DNA of 10,556 bases from contig DEPR01000033.1 of the NCBI GenBank assembly GCA_002358895.1, positions 5,647 through 16,202 of the forward strand, given 5' to 3'. The notes under the pieces were generated by a model, which was not told the origin of the DNA, ran no database searches, and saw nothing but the letters and a program-made list of their open reading frames with translations. Positions 1-6,235 of this stretch are shown here, one piece after another. Made by a program: the position numbers and the translations under genes. The stretch's first letter is position 1; the number at the start of each line of letters is the position of its first letter. The DNA is from Ruminococcus sp. UBA3387. GTDB lineage: Bacteria > Bacillota > Clostridia > Oscillospirales > Ruminococcaceae.

Positions 1-806
1 AACGCACCGCCACCGTGACGAGCATAGCCACCGTATGTGTCTACAATAATCTTACGTCCTGTAAGACCACTGTCTCCCTGAGGGCCACCTACAACAAATC
101 TGCCTGTAGGATTTACAAAATACTTGGTTTCAGCATCAAGAAGCTCGGTTGGAACTACCGTCTTAACAACTTTTTCAATAATATCTGCACGGATCTGCTC
201 AAGTGTAACAGCATCATCGTGCTGTGAAGAAACGACAACTGTATCAACTCTTACCGGCTTTCCGTCAACATATTCAATTGTAACCTGTGTTTTTCCGTCG
301 GGACGAAGATATGGCAAAGTGCCGTTCTTTCTTACTTCAGTAAGCTTGAGTGCGAGCTTGTGAGCAAGTGAAATTGGCATTGGCATAAGCTCAGGAGTTT
401 CATCGCAGGCGTAGCCAAACATAATACCCTGGTCTCCCGCACCTGTATCAAAAGCATTTTCCTCTCTGCCTTCAAGAGCATTATCTACACCCATAGCAAT
501 GTCAGGGGACTGCTTATCCAGCGTTGTCATCACAGCACAAGTATGTCCGTCAAAGCCATATTTTGCACGATCATATCCGATTTCAATTACCGTATCCCTT
601 ACAATCTGAGGAATATCTACTGATGCCTTGGTTGTAATTTCACCCATACACATTACAAGACCTGTAGTTGTTACTGTTTCGCAAGCAACTCTTGACATTG
701 GGTCCTGAGCAAGCATTGCATCAAGAATTGCGTCAGAAATCTGGTCGCAGATTTTATCAGGATGTCCTTCTGTAACTGACTCTGATGAAAACAAAAATTT
801 TGACAT
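1..806 (-). CDS. metK: S-adenosylmethionine synthetase (MetK), C-terminus missing at window edge
   Basis: This enzyme makes S-adenosylmethionine from methionine and ATP in the cytosol. The first 268 residues are present. The family is usually about 390-400 residues, so roughly the last 120 lie beyond the left edge. Visible family motifs are the N-terminal GHPDK (residues 14-18, with the catalytic-region His15), the signature GAGDQG (122-127) followed by GYA, and the start of the GGGAF-type phosphate loop at 265-268, where the window cuts it. The start at 804-806 fits the family N-terminus ([18 protein letters not shown]) and has a Shine-Dalgarno AAAGGTG at 814-820, 7 nt away. It is transcribed alone from its own promoter at 1000-1028 through a SAM riboswitch, so its product should shut off its own synthesis. 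Identification is very secure. Confidence 0.98.
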   Translation of the reverse strand, partial: MSKFLFSSESVTEGHPDKICDQISDAILDAMLAQDPMSRVACETVTTTGLVMCMGEITTKASVDIPQIVRDTVIEIGYDRAKYGFDGHTCAVMTTLDKQSPDIAMGVDNALEGREENAFDTGAGDQGIMFGYACDETPELMPMPISLAHKLALKLTEVRKNGTLPYLRPDGKTQVTIEYVDGKPVRVDTVVVSSQHDDAVTLEQIRADIIEKVVKTVVPTELLDAETKYFVNPTGRFVVGGPQGDSGLTGRKIIVDTYGGYARHGGGA

Positions 807-838
807 AATAAATCACCTTTCTTTTTACATCTCACAAC

Positions 839-867
839 AAAAAAGACGTTTCTTTTCCGAAACGTCT
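839..867 (-). terminator. Riboswitch-controlled intrinsic terminator before metK
   Basis: A perfect 9-bp stem, AGACGTTTC (859-867) with GAAACGTCT (844-852), closes a 6-nt loop and runs straight into a U tract (839-844). It sits between the SAM aptamer and the metK ribosome binding site, the usual place for an S-box OFF switch. Confidence 0.93.
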
Positions 868-978
868 GAATTTCTATAAATTCCTCATCTCTCGGAATAT
901 CCGCAGGATTTAGCACCTTAACTAACGTTAGGTTGCCGGGCTTCACAGGACCTGTTCCTCCACCACTCTTGATAAGGT
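839..978 (-). promoter_or_regulatory. SAM-I (S-box) riboswitch controlling metK
   Basis: Read on the minus strand, the leader has the S-box core in order: CTTATCAAGAG and GTGGTGGAG at the 5' side, TGAAGCCCGGCAACC in the middle, GGTGCTAAATCC, and GAGAGATGAG at the 3' side. The aptamer spans about 883-978. Helix P1 is 7 bp, pairing CCTTATC (972-978) with GATGAGG (883-889). The expression platform is visible. GAGATG (886-891) can pair with the terminator 5' arm CGTTTC (859-864), two of the pairs being G-U, around an inner GAATTT/AAATTC hairpin (868-883), forming an antiterminator that uses up P1. With SAM bound, P1 holds and the terminator at 839-867 forms, turning metK off. The aptamer identity is from known consensus. 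The antiterminator pairing is my own reading. Confidence 0.96.
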
Positions 979-999
979 ATTAAATTTTAACATATCATA

Positions 1000-1028
1000 T
1001 TATACAGCATTCGACCAATAATGTCAAC
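1000..1028 (-). promoter_or_regulatory. Promoter of metK, perfect sigma-A consensus
   Basis: On the minus strand, TTGACA (1023-1028) and TATAAT (1000-1005) are separated by exactly 17 bp. Transcription should start near 993, about 15 nt before the riboswitch P1 helix. An unimproved consensus promoter fits a gene whose output is then limited by the riboswitch. Confidence 0.92.
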
Positions 1029-1064
1029 ACATTATAAAATATATTTGTAAATTGTTTGTGAATA

Positions 1065-1781
1065 CTAATAAAAATAATCCAAATCTTTATTTGAGAGAAT
1101 TGCTTTTTCCTTTTCCATAATGCTTTCAGTAAAGCCATCTCCAAATTTTTTATCAATAATTTCAATAGCTTCTTTAACAAACGGCACAGGTCTGCTGACT
1201 CTGTGAATGTCAGTACCGATTGCGTGTACGCATCCTCTTTTTATAAGCTTGAAACAAGCATGTTTGCTTGAAAAACGGGTAAGGGATTTAACATTTATCT
1301 GTCCCAACACATCTAAATCCATAAGCTTCAGGAGACTTCTGAAAGAAGTGAAGTGGAGATATCGTTCAATATGAGCAATTATCAGCTTCAAGTCCATTGC
1401 GTTAGCGATGTTTGCTACATTATCAATGATATCATCGTCAAGTTCGGAATAAGGCATTTCAAGCAATACAAAATCTGTTCCCTGAATTTTTAGCTCGTAT
1501 AGCAATTCTTTACCTACTAATAACGGACTATACAGAACCTCAGCACCTAAAATGATTTTTGGATGATTTGGTTTCAGATGTGGTTTAAGTTTTTCATATG
1601 CATCATTTCTGTTTTTGATGAAATTGGAAATGCTGTTTTCTTCGCTATAAAAATGAGGTGTAGCAACCACAATTTCAGTTCCGTTTTCAGCCAGCATATC
1701 CAGGAGTGCAATGGATTCTTCAATATTTTTTGCACCGTCATCAATTCCGGGTAAAATATGAGTGTGAAAATCAATTATCAT
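1065..1781 (-). CDS. CpsB/YwqE-like PHP-domain protein-tyrosine phosphatase
   Basis: The 238-residue protein matches the metal-dependent PHP-fold tyrosine phosphatases (CpsB/CapC/YwqE) that dephosphorylate bacterial tyrosine kinases controlling polysaccharide export. Expected metal-site motifs are present: DFHTH with His6 and His8, PGIDDGA with Asp14/Asp15, ATPH with His43, GAEV with Glu81, AHIERY with His137, and GTDIH with Asp191 and His193. The length is close to the usual 240-260. The start follows GGGGAA (1790-1795) and has its own promoter at 1814-1842. No kinase, CpsC or glycosyltransferase gene lies beside it, so this is an isolated copy and the target kinase must be elsewhere. Members of the wider PHP family include histidinol phosphatases, but the PGIDDGA opening and the length favour CpsB/YwqE. 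Family is secure; substrate is inferred. Confidence 0.88.
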   Translation of the reverse strand: MIIDFHTHILPGIDDGAKNIEESIALLDMLAENGTEIVVATPHFYSEENSISNFIKNRNDAYEKLKPHLKPNHPKIILGAEVLYSPLLVGKELLYELKIQGTDFVLLEMPYSELDDDIIDNVANIANAMDLKLIIAHIERYLHFTSFRSLLKLMDLDVLGQINVKSLTRFSSKHACFKLIKRGCVHAIGTDIHRVSRPVPFVKEAIEIIDKKFGDGFTESIMEKEKAILSNKDLDYFY

Positions 1782-1813
1782 AAAAATTCCCCATTTGAAT
1801 TAAATTTATAGAA

Positions 1814-1842
1814 ATTATATCACAATATACGCTCAAAGTCAA
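1814..1842 (-). promoter_or_regulatory. Promoter of the PHP phosphatase gene
   Basis: On the minus strand, TTGACT (1837-1842) and TATAAT (1814-1819) are 17 bp apart, one mismatch from consensus. The -35 box lies just past the tRNA terminator's U tract (1852-1857), so the phosphatase gene is expressed separately from the tRNA. Confidence 0.85.
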
Positions 1843-1851
1843 ATTTTTAAT

Positions 1852-1882
1852 AAAAAAGTCGTAATCACAAAGATTACGACTT
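1852..1882 (-). terminator. Intrinsic terminator of tRNA-Leu
   Basis: A perfect 11-bp stem (AAGTCGTAATC at 1872-1882 with GATTACGACTT at 1856-1866, minus-strand reading) has a 5-nt loop and ends in a run of six U residues (1852-1857). It begins 2 nt after the encoded CCA end of the tRNA. Confidence 0.94.
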
Positions 1883-1884
1883 GA

Positions 1885-1971
1885 TGGTGCCGGTGACCGG
1901 GGTCGAACCGGTACGGTATCACTACCACAGGATTTTGAGTCCAGCACGTCTGCCAATTCCATCACACCGGC
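1885..1971 (-). tRNA. tRNA-Leu, anticodon CAA
   Basis: The 87-nt cloverleaf has a 7-bp acceptor stem (GCCGGTG with CACCGGC), discriminator A and an encoded CCA (1885-1887). It has the TGG...GGCAGACG D arm typical of class II tRNAs, a long variable arm with GGTA/TACC stem, and a T arm ACCGG-TTCGACC-CCGGT. The anticodon loop CTCAAAA (1933-1939) gives anticodon CAA at 1935-1937, reading UUG leucine codons. The anticodon stem carries one U-U opposition (1943 with 1929). The gene is a single transcription unit with its own promoter and terminator. Confidence 0.96.
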
Positions 1972-1992
1972 ATAAGTTTTACAACGCTAATT

Positions 1993-2021
1993 ATTATAAC
2001 ACAAACTTTAAAACCTGTCAA
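1993..2021 (-). promoter_or_regulatory. Promoter of tRNA-Leu, perfect consensus
   Basis: TTGACA (2016-2021) and TATAAT (1993-1998) on the minus strand are separated by 17 bp. The predicted start is near 1986, giving a precursor leader of about 15 nt before the mature 5' end at 1971. Confidence 0.92.
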
Positions 2022-2035
2022 GAGTAATTTCGAAA

Positions 2036-2064
2036 AAATTTATAGTTTTATTATCTATAAATTT
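2036..2064. repeat. 10-bp inverted repeat upstream of the Lrp operon, candidate operator
   Basis: AAATTTATAG (2036-2045) and CTATAAATTT (2055-2064) are perfect inverted arms around a 9-nt AT spacer. The dyad centre (about 2050) lies some 60 bp before the predicted start of the lrp-like operon, just upstream of its -35 box, and 15 bp beyond the tRNA promoter's -35 on the other side. There is no U tract or upstream gene for it to terminate. A binding site for the encoded Lrp/AsnC regulator is a reasonable inference. Chance in AT-rich DNA is the alternative. Confidence 0.55.
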
Positions 2065-2074
2065 GTAGAAGAAA

Positions 2075-2103
2075 TTGACTTTTTATATCAAAAGTAGTAT
2101 AAT
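2075..2103 (+). promoter_or_regulatory. Promoter of the lrp-aminotransferase-ispE-radical SAM operon
   Basis: TTGACT (2075-2080) and TATAAT (2098-2103) are 17 bp apart. The start is expected near 2110, giving a leader of only about 20 nt that contains the strong Shine-Dalgarno AAGGAGGT at 2118-2125. It is divergent from the tRNA-Leu promoter. Confidence 0.88.
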
Positions 2104-2131
2104 ATATTTATCTATATAAGGAGGTATTGTT

Positions 2132-2614
2132 ATGAATGCTCTGATTAAATTGTTGAAAACTAACGCCCGACTTACTAATGCCGAACTGGCAGTTATGCTT
2201 GGCACAACTGAAAAGCAGGTTGCCGAGGATATTCAGAAGCTTGAGCGTGATGGAATTATAAAAGGATATTCTGCTATTGTAGATGATTATGCAGTTGATG
2301 CTAACGCCGTGACTGCTTTGATTGAACTGAAGGTAACACCTCAGTCCCAGAGTGGCTTTGACGGTATTGCCAATGAGATTTCACAGTATGAGCAGGTTGA
2401 ATCTGTTCGTCTTATGTCATCAGGTGCATATGACATTATCGTTGCAGTTACAGGTGTAAGTATCCGTGATGTATCGCAGTTTGTATCACAAAAGCTTGCA
2501 GGAATTGATGCTGTTCAGTCAACTGCTACACATTTTGTTCTGAAAAGCTATAAGGATAATGGAATTATTATCAGTGGCGACGAAACTGACGAGAGAGGTA
2601 TGATTTCCCCATGA
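2132..2614 (+). CDS. Lrp/AsnC-family transcriptional regulator
   Basis: This 160-residue protein has the Lrp/AsnC plan: an N-terminal winged helix-turn-helix (about residues 3-50, with TNARLTNAELA and the recognition region TEKQVAEDIQKLERDGII) and a C-terminal RAM ligand-binding/oligomerisation domain (about 62-140). The RAM domain shows the SGAYDIIVAVTG turn near 97-108 and ends in STATHFVLKSYK. Such proteins sense amino acids and bind DNA as dimers or octamers. The N-terminus is slightly short compared with many Lrp proteins, but the AAGGAGGT at 2118-2125, 6 nt before this ATG, fixes the start. Its stop codon overlaps the start of the aminotransferase gene (ATGA at 2611-2614), so regulator and enzyme are made together. 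Regulation of this operon by its own product is likely but inferred. Confidence 0.92.
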   Translation: MNALIKLLKTNARLTNAELAVMLGTTEKQVAEDIQKLERDGIIKGYSAIVDDYAVDANAVTALIELKVTPQSQSGFDGIANEISQYEQVESVRLMSSGAYDIIVAVTGVSIRDVSQFVSQKLAGIDAVQSTATHFVLKSYKDNGIIISGDETDERGMISP

Positions 2615-3795
2615 TGAATTATGATAAGTTGCTTTCAAAAGCTGCTGTCGAAATGAAACCGTCGGGAATAAGAAAGTTTTTTGACATTGCTCAGAACGTT
2701 GAGGGGGTAATTTCCCTTGGTGTTGGTGAGCCTGACTTCAAAACCCCTTGGAGAATCCGTCAGACAGCTATTGAAACCCTTGAAAAAGGAAAAACTGTAT
2801 ATACTGCAAACGCTGGGCTTATGGAGCTTAGAAAAGAGATAGCTGATTATTTCAAACGCACTATACATCTGGATTATGACCCCGAACACGAAATTATCGT
2901 TACAGTAGGTGGCTCAGAAGCTATTGATATTTCCATAAGGACTATTGTTGAACCTGGCGATGAGGTTCTGATTGTTGAACCTTGTTTTGTTTGCTATGCA
3001 CCGATTGTTGCACTTTCGGGTGGCATTCCTGTTATAATTGAAACTAAAGCAGAAAACGAGTTCAGACTCACAGCTGAAGAGCTGAGAGAAAAAATCACTG
3101 ACAAAACAAAGCTTCTTGTGCTTCCATATCCTAACAATCCAACCGGTGCTATTATGGATAGAAATGACCTTGAAGCGATTGCTGAAGTCCTGAGGGAGAC
3201 AAACATTTTCGTTCTTTCAGATGAGATTTATTCTGAGCTTACATATTCCGATAAACATTGTTCTATTGCTGAGATTGACGGAATGAAAGAAAGAACTATT
3301 GTTATTAATGGTTTTTCAAAAGGCTTTGCAATGACGGGTTGGCGACTTGGCTTTATGGCCGGCCCTGAGGGTATTATTAAGCACATACTGAAATTGCATC
3401 AGTATGCTATAATGTCATCTCCTACAACAAGTCAGTATGCAGCAGTTACAGGACTTCGTGAATGTGCAGACGATGTAGAGAAAATGCGTAGAGAATATGA
3501 TATGAGAAGAAGATTTGTCGTGGACTCATTCAACAAGCTTGGTCTTGATTGCTTTACACCACAGGGTGCATTCTATGTTTTCCCTTGTATTAAGTCAACA
3601 GGTCTTACAAGTGATGAATTCTGCGAAAGATTGGTATACAGCAAAAAAGTTGCTGTTGTACCTGGTACAGCATTTGGTGAATGTGGCGAAGGCTTTATAA
3701 GAGTTTCTTATGCATATTCGATTAAGCATCTTCAGGAAGCACTTAAACGTATCGGTGAATTTCTTGAAGAATTAAAGGAAAATAACGATGAATAA
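2611..3795 (+). CDS. Pyridoxal-phosphate aminotransferase, class I/II
   Basis: The 394-residue enzyme has fold type I aminotransferase motifs in order: SLGVGEPDF (35-43), YTANAGL substrate loop (64-70), YPNNPTG with Asn176 (173-179), SDEIY with Asp204 and Tyr207, the PLP-lysine motif FSKGFAMTGWRLG with Lys237, and FIRVSYA with the carboxylate-binding Arg364. It resembles aspartate/aromatic aminotransferases of the AraT/PatA kind. The exact amino acid cannot be read from sequence. Two in-frame ATGs stand together (2611 and 2614). A GAGAGAGG at 2591-2598 is rather far from either, so translation is probably coupled to the upstream lrp-like gene. Pairing of an Lrp regulator with an aminotransferase points to amino-acid catabolism or biosynthesis controlled by the substrate. 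Confidence 0.92.
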   Translation: MMNYDKLLSKAAVEMKPSGIRKFFDIAQNVEGVISLGVGEPDFKTPWRIRQTAIETLEKGKTVYTANAGLMELRKEIADYFKRTIHLDYDPEHEIIVTVGGSEAIDISIRTIVEPGDEVLIVEPCFVCYAPIVALSGGIPVIIETKAENEFRLTAEELREKITDKTKLLVLPYPNNPTGAIMDRNDLEAIAEVLRETNIFVLSDEIYSELTYSDKHCSIAEIDGMKERTIVINGFSKGFAMTGWRLGFMAGPEGIIKHILKLHQYAIMSSPTTSQYAAVTGLRECADDVEKMRREYDMRRRFVVDSFNKLGLDCFTPQGAFYVFPCIKSTGLTSDEFCERLVYSKKVAVVPGTAFGECGEGFIRVSYAYSIKHLQEALKRIGEFLEELKENNDE

Positions 3796-4675
3796 GACTA
3801 TTTCCGTTAAGGCATATGCGAAACTTAATTTGTTTCTTGAAATAACAGGAAAAAGAGATGACGGTTATCATCTGCTCAGGTCAGTTATGCAGTCAATATC
3901 TTTGTATGACGTACTGAGATTTGAGTTTACAGAGGGTAATGATGTAAAACTTTTGAGCAATGATGAAAATATGCCTCTGGACAAGAAAAATCTTGTTTGG
4001 AAAGCTATCGATGCCTTTTATCGGTCTGTAGATGTGCAAAGAATGGGTGTTTCGGTATATATCCAAAAAAATATTCCTTCAATGGCAGGAATGGCTGGAG
4101 GTAGTTCTGATGCAGCAGCATCGCTTGTTGCCTTGAATGAATTGTATGGCAAACCTTTGACATCAGGGGAACTTTGTGAAATTGGTGCAACTCTTGGAGC
4201 AGACGTACCGTTTTGTATTGTAGGTGGTACTGTGCTTTGTGAAGGGGTAGGAGATATTCTAACAAAACTTGATGATATTCCCGATTGCTGTTTTGCTGTA
4301 GCTAAACCCGATATCGGTATTTCAACACCTGAGGCATACAAACTGTTTGATAATATGACAATTACTGATAAGCCGAATTATAAAGGCTTTAAAGCTGGTC
4401 TTGTGTCAGGTGATATCAAGAAAATAGCAGATAATTTGTATAATTCACTTGAAATTGCTTGTAACCTTGATGAAATCAATGAAATAAAGAGCAGATTTGT
4501 TGATTTTGGTGCATTAAATTCAATGATGACGGGTAGTGGGTCTGCTGTTTTTGGTATTTTTAAGGACATAGACAAGGCTGAATATGCAATTTCTCAGTTT
4601 GATGATATACCTTTCACAGGCGTATTCAAGCCTGTAAATAAAGGCGTAGAAATTATTAGTTATGATTTTGAATAA
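3788..4675 (+). CDS. ispE: 4-diphosphocytidyl-2-C-methyl-D-erythritol kinase (IspE)
   Basis: IspE phosphorylates CDP-methylerythritol in the MEP pathway to isoprenoid precursors. The 295-residue length is typical. GHMP-kinase signatures are clear: AYAKLNLFLEI with Lys12 at the N-terminus, the phosphate-binding loop GMAGGSSDAAA (101-111), GADVPF with catalytic-type Asp139 (137-142), and the C-terminal glycine loop MTGSGSAVFG (247-256). The loop has Met-Ala where IspE commonly has Leu-Gly, a mild variation. The gene overlaps the aminotransferase by 8 nt and the following radical SAM gene by 14 nt. AAAGGA at 3775-3780 serves as its ribosome binding site. Its presence implies that the organism makes isoprenoids by the MEP route. 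Confidence 0.96.
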   Translation: MNKTISVKAYAKLNLFLEITGKRDDGYHLLRSVMQSISLYDVLRFEFTEGNDVKLLSNDENMPLDKKNLVWKAIDAFYRSVDVQRMGVSVYIQKNIPSMAGMAGGSSDAAASLVALNELYGKPLTSGELCEIGATLGADVPFCIVGGTVLCEGVGDILTKLDDIPDCCFAVAKPDIGISTPEAYKLFDNMTITDKPNYKGFKAGLVSGDIKKIADNLYNSLEIACNLDEINEIKSRFVDFGALNSMMTGSGSAVFGIFKDIDKAEYAISQFDDIPFTGVFKPVNKGVEIISYDFE

Positions 4676-5576
4676 TAAACTACTTGAAAACTGTACTTTG
4701 TGCCCGAGGAAATGTGGTGTAAACAGAAATAACACAAAAGGCTTTTGTGGTGAATCGGATAAAATCAGAATTGCGAGAGCAGAGCTTCACCATTGGGAAG
4801 AGCCTTGCATTAGTGGTAAAAACGGTTCAGGTACAGTTTTCTTTTCAGGCTGTAATCTGAAATGTTGTTTTTGTCAGAATTTTGAGATTTCTGCAGATAA
4901 CAAAGGTTTTGAAGTTACAACAAGACAGCTTGCTGATACATTTCTGATGTTACAGGACAAAGGTGCTCATAATATCAATCTTGTAAACCCTACACATTTT
5001 GTTGTTCAGGTTATTGAAGCTCTGGATTTATGTGAAGAAGAGCTGAAAATTCCTGTTGTGTATAACTGTGGTGGTTATGAAAATGCTGATGTGATAACAC
5101 AATTAAAGGGTTATGTGGATATTTTCTTGCCTGATTTGAAATATTTTTCTTCTGATATTTCAAAGAAATACTCATCTGCTGAGAATTATTTTGATGTTGC
5201 ATCAAAAGCTATAAAAACGATGGTAGAAGTTGGAGGAAAACCTGAGTCTGACTGTAACGGGATTTTAAAAAAAGGTGTTGTAGTAAGGCATCTTGTGTTA
5301 CCGAATTGCAGACACGATTCAATAAAGCTGATGAACTGGTTGGGTGAAAATTTCAGTAAAGATGAAATCCTTGTGAGCATTATGAATCAGTATACGCCTG
5401 TATATAAAGCCAGAGACATAATTGAGCTCAACAGAAGAACATCCACATTTGAATATAATTCTGTATGTGATGTTATAAATAAATTCGGCTTTGAGGGCTA
5501 TTTTCAACAGCGGAATTCGGCTACAACTGATTTTATTCCTGAGTTTTACAATAAATTGTATTACGATTTGCCATAA
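4662..5576 (+). CDS. Radical SAM protein, PflX-like (pyruvate formate-lyase activating enzyme relative)
   Basis: The 304-residue protein has the radical SAM motif CNLKCCFC, with Cys64, Cys68 and Cys71 spaced C-x3-C-x2-C to hold the [4Fe-4S] cluster that cleaves SAM. Upstream, Cys11, Cys14, Cys18 and Cys29 form a second cysteine set typical of the PflX/COG1313 group. NLVNPTHF (about 109-116), PVVYNCGGYE and DIFLPDLKYF are further hallmarks of that group. Members are related to glycyl-radical-enzyme activases, but the substrate of this branch is generally unassigned, and no glycyl radical enzyme gene is adjacent. The start overlaps ispE by 14 nt without a strong Shine-Dalgarno, so translation is probably coupled. 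The protein is full length by family standards. Family is secure, function unknown. Confidence 0.88.
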   Translation: MILNNKLLENCTLCPRKCGVNRNNTKGFCGESDKIRIARAELHHWEEPCISGKNGSGTVFFSGCNLKCCFCQNFEISADNKGFEVTTRQLADTFLMLQDKGAHNINLVNPTHFVVQVIEALDLCEEELKIPVVYNCGGYENADVITQLKGYVDIFLPDLKYFSSDISKKYSSAENYFDVASKAIKTMVEVGGKPESDCNGILKKGVVVRHLVLPNCRHDSIKLMNWLGENFSKDEILVSIMNQYTPVYKARDIIELNRRTSTFEYNSVCDVINKFGFEGYFQQRNSATTDFIPEFYNKLYYDLP

Positions 5577-5610
5577 CTTTTGTGGTATATTTATTGTAAA
5601 ACATTACTTG

Positions 5611-5638
5611 TTGAATTTGATGTTTTATATGGTATAAT
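5611..5638 (+). promoter_or_regulatory. Probable promoter of the HD-domain gene
   Basis: TATAAT at 5633-5638 is a perfect -10 box. TTGAAT at 5611-5616 is a fair -35 at 16 bp. The predicted start near 5645 falls inside the adjacent palindrome (5639-5669). Confidence 0.65.
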
Positions 5639-5669
5639 AACCTTGAGAATCATTATGATTTTCAAGGTT
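5639..5669. repeat. 31-bp palindrome at the start site of the HD-domain gene (operator or weak terminator)
   Basis: Arms AACCTTGA (5639-5646) and TCAAGGTT (5662-5669) pair perfectly. They continue through a G-T pair into AATCA/TGATT with a 3-nt centre, about 14 bp in all. The core 5644-5664 matches the 21-bp palindromic Fur-box consensus (overlapping TGATAATNATTATCA units) at 17 of 21 positions by my hand comparison. It touches the -10 box, a classic repressor position. It could instead end the upstream operon, but only a short ATTTTAAT follows the stem, a poor U tract. Confidence 0.6.
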
Positions 5670-5693
5670 ATTTTAATGAAAGAGGTATTAAAA

Positions 5694-6227
5694 ATGCTTA
5701 AAGCATTAGGTTCAAAATTTAATATAGAAAAATCCGATAAAACAAAAGAATATTATGGATACATCAAGGATTTGCTGGATAATGAACAGGTGAATATGAT
5801 GAAGGAATTCAGACATCATTACAGCACTACCTGTTTTCAGCATTGCCTGAATGTTTCTTATTACAATTATCTTATCTGCAGAAAACTCAGGCTTAACTCA
5901 AAGAAAGCCGCAAGGGCAGGTCTACTGCACGACTTTTTCCTGTATGACAGACGTAAAACAACAAAAAAACAGGGCGAAAAAGCTCACGGCTTTCGTCACC
6001 CTGCAATAGCACTTGATAATGCAAAAATTCATTTTAATATAGATAAAAGGGAAGAGGATATAATCTTAAAGCATATGTGGCCGTTGACTTTGAAAATGCC
6101 AAGATATGCAGAATCATATGTTATTGTTTGTGTTGATAAATATATTGCGATTATTGAGCTAAGTCAGTTTGTAATTGATAAAGTGAAAGGTAAATTCAGA
6201 AGAAAAAAACTTAGTTATCAAGTTTAG
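5694..6227 (+). CDS. HD-domain metal-dependent phosphohydrolase (small, uncharacterised)
   Basis: From the ATG at 5694 the protein has 177 residues. An open frame reaches back to 5580, but that stretch holds the promoter and palindrome, and AAAGAGGT at 5679-5686, 7 nt before 5694, marks the true start. HD-superfamily metal ligands are visible: His50 in QHCLNVS, the His79-Asp80 pair in LLHDFFLYD, His98 and His102 in HGFRHP, His127 in LKHMWP, and Asp148 in CVDKY. The C-terminus is basic (KGKFRRKK). HD proteins of this size hydrolyse phosphate esters such as nucleotides. The substrate here cannot be read. The gene stands alone and its last 17 bp overlap the 3' end of the opposing cytidylyltransferase gene. 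Confidence 0.82.
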   Translation: MLKALGSKFNIEKSDKTKEYYGYIKDLLDNEQVNMMKEFRHHYSTTCFQHCLNVSYYNYLICRKLRLNSKKAARAGLLHDFFLYDRRKTTKKQGEKAHGFRHPAIALDNAKIHFNIDKREEDIILKHMWPLTLKMPRYAESYVIVCVDKYIAIIELSQFVIDKVKGKFRRKKLSYQV

Positions 6228-6235
6228 CGATAACT
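6203..6235. terminator. Weak two-way terminator hairpin in the convergent gene overlap
   Basis: AGTTATC (6213-6219) and GATAACT (6229-6235) form a 7-bp stem with a 9-nt loop. On the minus strand it is followed after 3 nt by seven U residues (6203-6209), and on the plus strand by four (6235-6238). It spans the overlapping 3' ends of the HD gene and the cytidylyltransferase gene, the only place a terminator between them could lie. The stem is AT-rich, so strength is uncertain. Confidence 0.45.

Noticed and set aside
671..946. 91-codon open frame on the minus strand beginning inside the SAM riboswitch
   Set aside because: Its first codons are translated riboswitch core (the GAAGCCCGGCAACC segment), and the rest runs out of frame through the terminator and the start of metK. 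It resembles no protein and lacks a ribosome site.
1771..1965. 64-codon open frame covering the tRNA
   Set aside because: It is the tRNA-Leu sequence read as protein, followed by the terminator and the next gene's promoter.
4018..4341. 107-codon open frame antisense to ispE
   Set aside because: It is fully inside ispE, with low-complexity Ser/Pro-rich composition typical of antisense frames and no start signals.
5580..5693. Upstream in-frame extension of the HD-domain gene (38 more codons)
   Set aside because: The stretch contains a TATAAT promoter and the palindrome, has no Shine-Dalgarno for its first ATG, and adds no recognisable domain. AAAGAGGT lies just before the 5694 start.
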